From contig JBEGQV010000067.1 of NCBI GenBank assembly GCA_041180785.1, forward strand, positions 1 to 8,500: a stretch of DNA of 8,500 nt, read 5' to 3'. The position numbers and the translations under genes are program-made. Origin of the DNA: Sandaracinomonas sp041180785. GTDB lineage: Bacteria > Bacteroidota > Bacteroidia > Cytophagales > Spirosomataceae. Below the pieces are notes generated by a model. It was not told the DNA's origin and did no database searches. It saw only the letters and a program-made list of their open reading frames with translations. How positions within the stretch are numbered: position 1 is the stretch's first letter; each line of letters starts with the position of its first letter. Below, in pieces: positions 6,336 through 8,500 of this stretch.

Positions 6336-6611
6336 TTATTTACGAATACCTAATTCAGCGATAATTGCACGATAACGTGAAATCTCCTTGCGGCTTAAGT
6401 AATCTAGCAAACTACGACGTTTACCTACTAACTTCAAAAGTCCCAAGCGTGTGCTGTGGTCTTTCTTGTTTTTCTTTAAATGCTCAGTCAAATGATTGAT
6501 TCTGTAAGTAAATAACGCAATTTGCGATTCAGCAGAACCAGTATCGATTTTTGACTTTGCTTTCCCTTTTGATTCGAAAATCTCTTGTTTTTTCTCAGGT
6601 GACAAATACAT
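6336..6611 (-). CDS. rpsO: 30S ribosomal protein S15
   Basis: S15 binds the central domain of 16S rRNA early in 30S subunit assembly and contributes to a bridge with the 50S subunit. The 91-residue product has the normal family length. It aligns by eye along its whole length with E. coli S15: DTGSAESQIALFTYRINHLT (23-42), KKDHSTRLGLLKLVGKRRSL (49-68), LDYLSRKEISRY (69-80) and the C-terminal ELGIRK. The Asp51-His52-Ser53 region and the basic GKRR stretch contact rRNA in the family. The gene has its own promoter candidate, whose -7 element overlaps the upstream permease stop codon, and its own terminator. S15 represses its own translation in several bacteria by leader structures. The short leader here shows no obvious one. 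Confidence 0.98.
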   Translation of the reverse strand: MYLSPEKKQEIFESKGKAKSKIDTGSAESQIALFTYRINHLTEHLKKNKKDHSTRLGLLKLVGKRRSLLDYLSRKEISRYRAIIAELGIRK

Positions 6612-6648
6612 CTTTTACCAGTTTAATGTGAAAAAAATAATTAATTGA

Positions 6649-6680
6649 CAAAATTACGGATATTTCGCCGGAAATGCAAA
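6649..6680 (-). promoter_or_regulatory. Promoter of rpsO, Bacteroidota type
   Basis: On the - strand TTTG (6677-6680) is followed after 20 bases by TAATTTTG (6649-6656). This fits the Bacteroidota primary-sigma consensus, TTTG/TTG, then about 19-21 bases, then TAnnTTTG. Transcription would start near 6642, giving a leader of about 30 bases before the rpsO ATG at 6611. The TAA stop of the upstream permease gene supplies the first bases of the -7 element. Confidence 0.72.
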
Positions 6681-8114
6681 TCTTTTTGGAAGCTTCGTCT
6701 TTAGCCGCTCCCAATACATTTTATAGACATCCCACTCAAAGAGTCGAGAGTCTTTGAGGGCAATTCGCATGAAGTAAATTCCAATCAATCCCAATATGAC
6801 ATTGGCCAACCAAGCCCCTATTTGAAGAAGTAATTTTCCTTCCTTAGCCATTTTTTCTCCTTGTTGGGTGAGAATGTACATTAATATAAAAAATGAAACA
6901 GCAACTACAATGGGTACACCAAATCCTCCTTTCTTAATTATGGCCCCTAGTGGTGCACCAATGAGAAACATGACCAAAATGGCTAAACTATTGGTGAACT
7001 TATGATGCCATTCTAAATTTGTTTTCTTTAATTCTAAATTTTGGGAATCAATGGCCGCTTTATTGGATTGTCCAAAACTGATTAAGTTTTGGGCTGTCTG
7101 CAAGGCATCCGAGCGCACTTTTGGGATATTAATAATCCCCGTATCCAGCGATTTTACACGTGCCTTGACCCAACTCGTATTATATTTTAACGTTTTTAAG
7201 GCGATGGTAGGATCCTTCCTAAAATACAGAAAATACACGTTATAAGAAGCTTTGTAGCCTTTTTTGATGGTTGTGATGATCTTGCGCAAGGAATCGGCAT
7301 CATGACTTAACTCCACATTATTTCGCATAATTTGATTTTTAGCAAATTGACTTTCATCGGTTTTTTGCAAATCAAATGCATCTAGCGACATCACGACTTT
7401 ACTTTTTTTAAATTCGTGGATGGCCACATCGGATTGGTCTAAGCTCGACCCCCTATCGGCATCTTCCAGATAATCTTTTCCATTAAATAATTCAAATACA
7501 AGGTATTTTTTACCAAGAATGGTGTACATTTTCGCTGAATCGGCAATCGTCACATGACGATTGCCGTCGTTTTGCGAATGATCATAAATGACGATATGCT
7601 TTAAGGTCTTGTTATCAGGATATTTTTTGGCCACTTGAATGGTATAACCGGGTAAATCGGTATAAAAAATGCCCTCTTTGATATTTAAGGTAGTTTTGGT
7701 GGTTTTGATATCATATAGCAAACTCCATCCTTTTAGATTGGCCCATGGCAGTGCGATATTGGTAAACCAAAACATGAATGCACTTAATAAAATGGCTAAA
7801 ACAATGATGGGCCTAAAAATACGAATGATGGAAATGCCCGCACTTTTTAGGGCAGTTAATTCGAAATTTTCTCCTAATTTCCCGAAGGTCATTAATGACG
7901 ACATGAGAACCCCCAGAGGCATGGCCAGCGGTAGGGTGATGAGGGAAAAGTAAAAAAATAGTTGAAAATATACGTCGATACCTAAATCTTTGCCAAAAAG
8001 GTCGGCAAAATAAAAGAGCAAGAGTCTAAGTAAGAAAATAAAGATAACTACAATTAAAGTAAGAAAAAATGGCCCCATAAATGCCTGGAGAACCAATTTG
8101 TCTATTTTACGCAT
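6654..8114 (-). CDS. LptF/LptG-family permease (YjgP/YjgQ), lipopolysaccharide export
   Basis: LptF and LptG form the membrane part of the LptB2FG transporter, which extracts lipopolysaccharide from the inner membrane and feeds it to the periplasmic Lpt bridge. Using the ATG at 8114 the protein has 486 residues. Three membrane helices lie at about 15-37, 50-72 and 100-120. A large periplasmic domain of beta-jellyroll type follows (about 121-365), and three more helices lie at about 373-393, 399-417 and 430-450. Conserved motifs are GENFELTALKSAGIS (81-95) and EWHHKFTNSLAILVMFLIGA (368-387). I cannot tell LptF from LptG. The frame extends five codons upstream to a TTG. The ATG is preferred because it lies one base after the stop of the START-like gene and has a GGGAG sequence five bases upstream, unusual for this phylum. 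No second permease or LptB gene is present here. Confidence 0.92.
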   Translation of the reverse strand: MRKIDKLVLQAFMGPFFLTLIVVIFIFLLRLLLFYFADLFGKDLGIDVYFQLFFYFSLITLPLAMPLGVLMSSLMTFGKLGENFELTALKSAGISIIRIFRPIIVLAILLSAFMFWFTNIALPWANLKGWSLLYDIKTTKTTLNIKEGIFYTDLPGYTIQVAKKYPDNKTLKHIVIYDHSQNDGNRHVTIADSAKMYTILGKKYLVFELFNGKDYLEDADRGSSLDQSDVAIHEFKKSKVVMSLDAFDLQKTDESQFAKNQIMRNNVELSHDADSLRKIITTIKKGYKASYNVYFLYFRKDPTIALKTLKYNTSWVKARVKSLDTGIINIPKVRSDALQTAQNLISFGQSNKAAIDSQNLELKKTNLEWHHKFTNSLAILVMFLIGAPLGAIIKKGGFGVPIVVAVSFFILMYILTQQGEKMAKEGKLLLQIGAWLANVILGLIGIYFMRIALKDSRLFEWDVYKMYWERLKTKLPKRFAFPAKYP

Positions 8115-8115
8115 A

Positions 8116-8499
8116 CTAACTCCCAACAATTTCCTTTAATTTATCTGTTAAAAATTCCCACAACTCTTCTGCATCTTCATCTGATTTGAAATTGGATGCA
8201 CTGTCAATAATTTGTAGATAGGTCGTATTAGACACCTCACTTACTTGTAAGGACATTTCCAATAATCTACTTTTTTGATTGCCTTCAAATTCAAATTTTA
8301 CAAATTTATTCAATTTTTGACTAATTAGACTAGCCAAGTGGTTTTCATTGTCCCAAATAAAATTAAAATCTGCGGAATTCTTGACGGTAACTTTGTCTGC
8401 AAACCATTGTTGTAGTCCCGAAGCAGAACTTAAATAGGGAAATAAAACCTTCGGTGAGGCTTTTATTTCAAATTCGAATTGGTAGGCATCTGTTACCAT
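8116..8499 (-). CDS. START-like domain protein (SRPBCC/AHSA1 fold)
   Basis: This 127-residue protein resembles the small START-like proteins of Bacteroidota, whose function is not established. The fold is a helix-grip barrel that in relatives encloses a hydrophobic ligand such as a lipid. Visible features are a first beta strand (5-12), then SPKVLFPYLSSASGLQQWFA (15-34) with the typical GLxxWFA signature, several beta strands (about 36-98) and a long C-terminal helix (about 107-125). It has no signal peptide or membrane segment, so it is probably cytoplasmic. The ATG at 8499 is one base from the window edge. It gives the expected family N-terminus, so the gene is probably complete, but an upstream start cannot be excluded. 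Its TAG stop is one base from the permease ATG, indicating an operon and probable translational coupling. Confidence 0.82.
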   Translation of the reverse strand: MVTDAYQFEFEIKASPKVLFPYLSSASGLQQWFADKVTVKNSADFNFIWDNENHLASLISQKLNKFVKFEFEGNQKSRLLEMSLQVSEVSNTTYLQIIDSASNFKSDEDAEELWEFLTDKLKEIVGS

Positions 8500-8500
8500 G

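Noticed and set aside
1579..7308. Shared GCAAGGAATCG words in menD (about 1579), rpoD (about 3412) and the permease gene (about 7286)
   Set aside because: All three encode a local Asp-Ser-Leu stretch in similar codons. They are short and unflanked by further similarity, so chance and codon bias explain them.
6654..8129. TTG start for the permease, five codons upstream of the ATG
   Set aside because: It would overlap the END of the START-like gene by 14 bases and uses a weaker start codon. The ATG at 8114 has an SD-like sequence at good spacing.

Overview
This window comes from an AT-rich bacterium of the phylum Bacteroidota, most likely a member of the Cytophagia; I cannot place it more closely. 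The evidence is a short (287 aa) primary sigma factor without region 1.1, a start-like-domain gene paired with an LptF/LptG permease, genes that mostly lack Shine-Dalgarno sequences, and promoter candidates of the Bacteroidota type (TTTG, about 20 bases, TAnnTTTG). Nearly all of the window is core, housekeeping sequence. No insertion sequence, phage, CRISPR array, tRNA or rRNA is visible, and no stretch over 300 bases lacks a gene.

Layout, left to right. Positions 1-334 hold the only accessory-looking region: a heptamer tandem array (G-rich on the + strand), a 78-codon ORF of unknown function, and a second heptamer array in inverted orientation. The ORF's start codon lies at the edge of the first array, and its stop codon lies inside the second. 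Next come a cytoplasmic cyclophilin-type peptidyl-prolyl isomerase (- strand) and, divergently, a TPR lipoprotein (+ strand). The TPR gene runs tail-to-tail into menD (menaquinone biosynthesis, - strand), overlapping it by 15 bp. The remaining genes all lie on the - strand. In transcription order they are a START-like protein, an LptF/LptG-family permease, rpsO (ribosomal protein S15), pnp (polynucleotide phosphorylase), rpoD (primary sigma factor) and finally menD.

How the genes fit together. The START-like gene and the permease are one base apart and look translationally coupled, which suggests an envelope or lipid-export unit. rpsO has its own promoter overlapping the permease stop codon and its own terminator. 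pnp and rpoD are six bases apart and probably co-transcribed, joining RNA turnover and transcription initiation in one unit. A strong intrinsic terminator ends rpoD only a few bases before the menD start codon, which leaves the expression of menD unexplained.

I see no clearly new multi-gene system. The points most worth a second look are the ORF framed by inverted heptamer arrays, the menD start placed behind a terminator, and the structured pnp leader.
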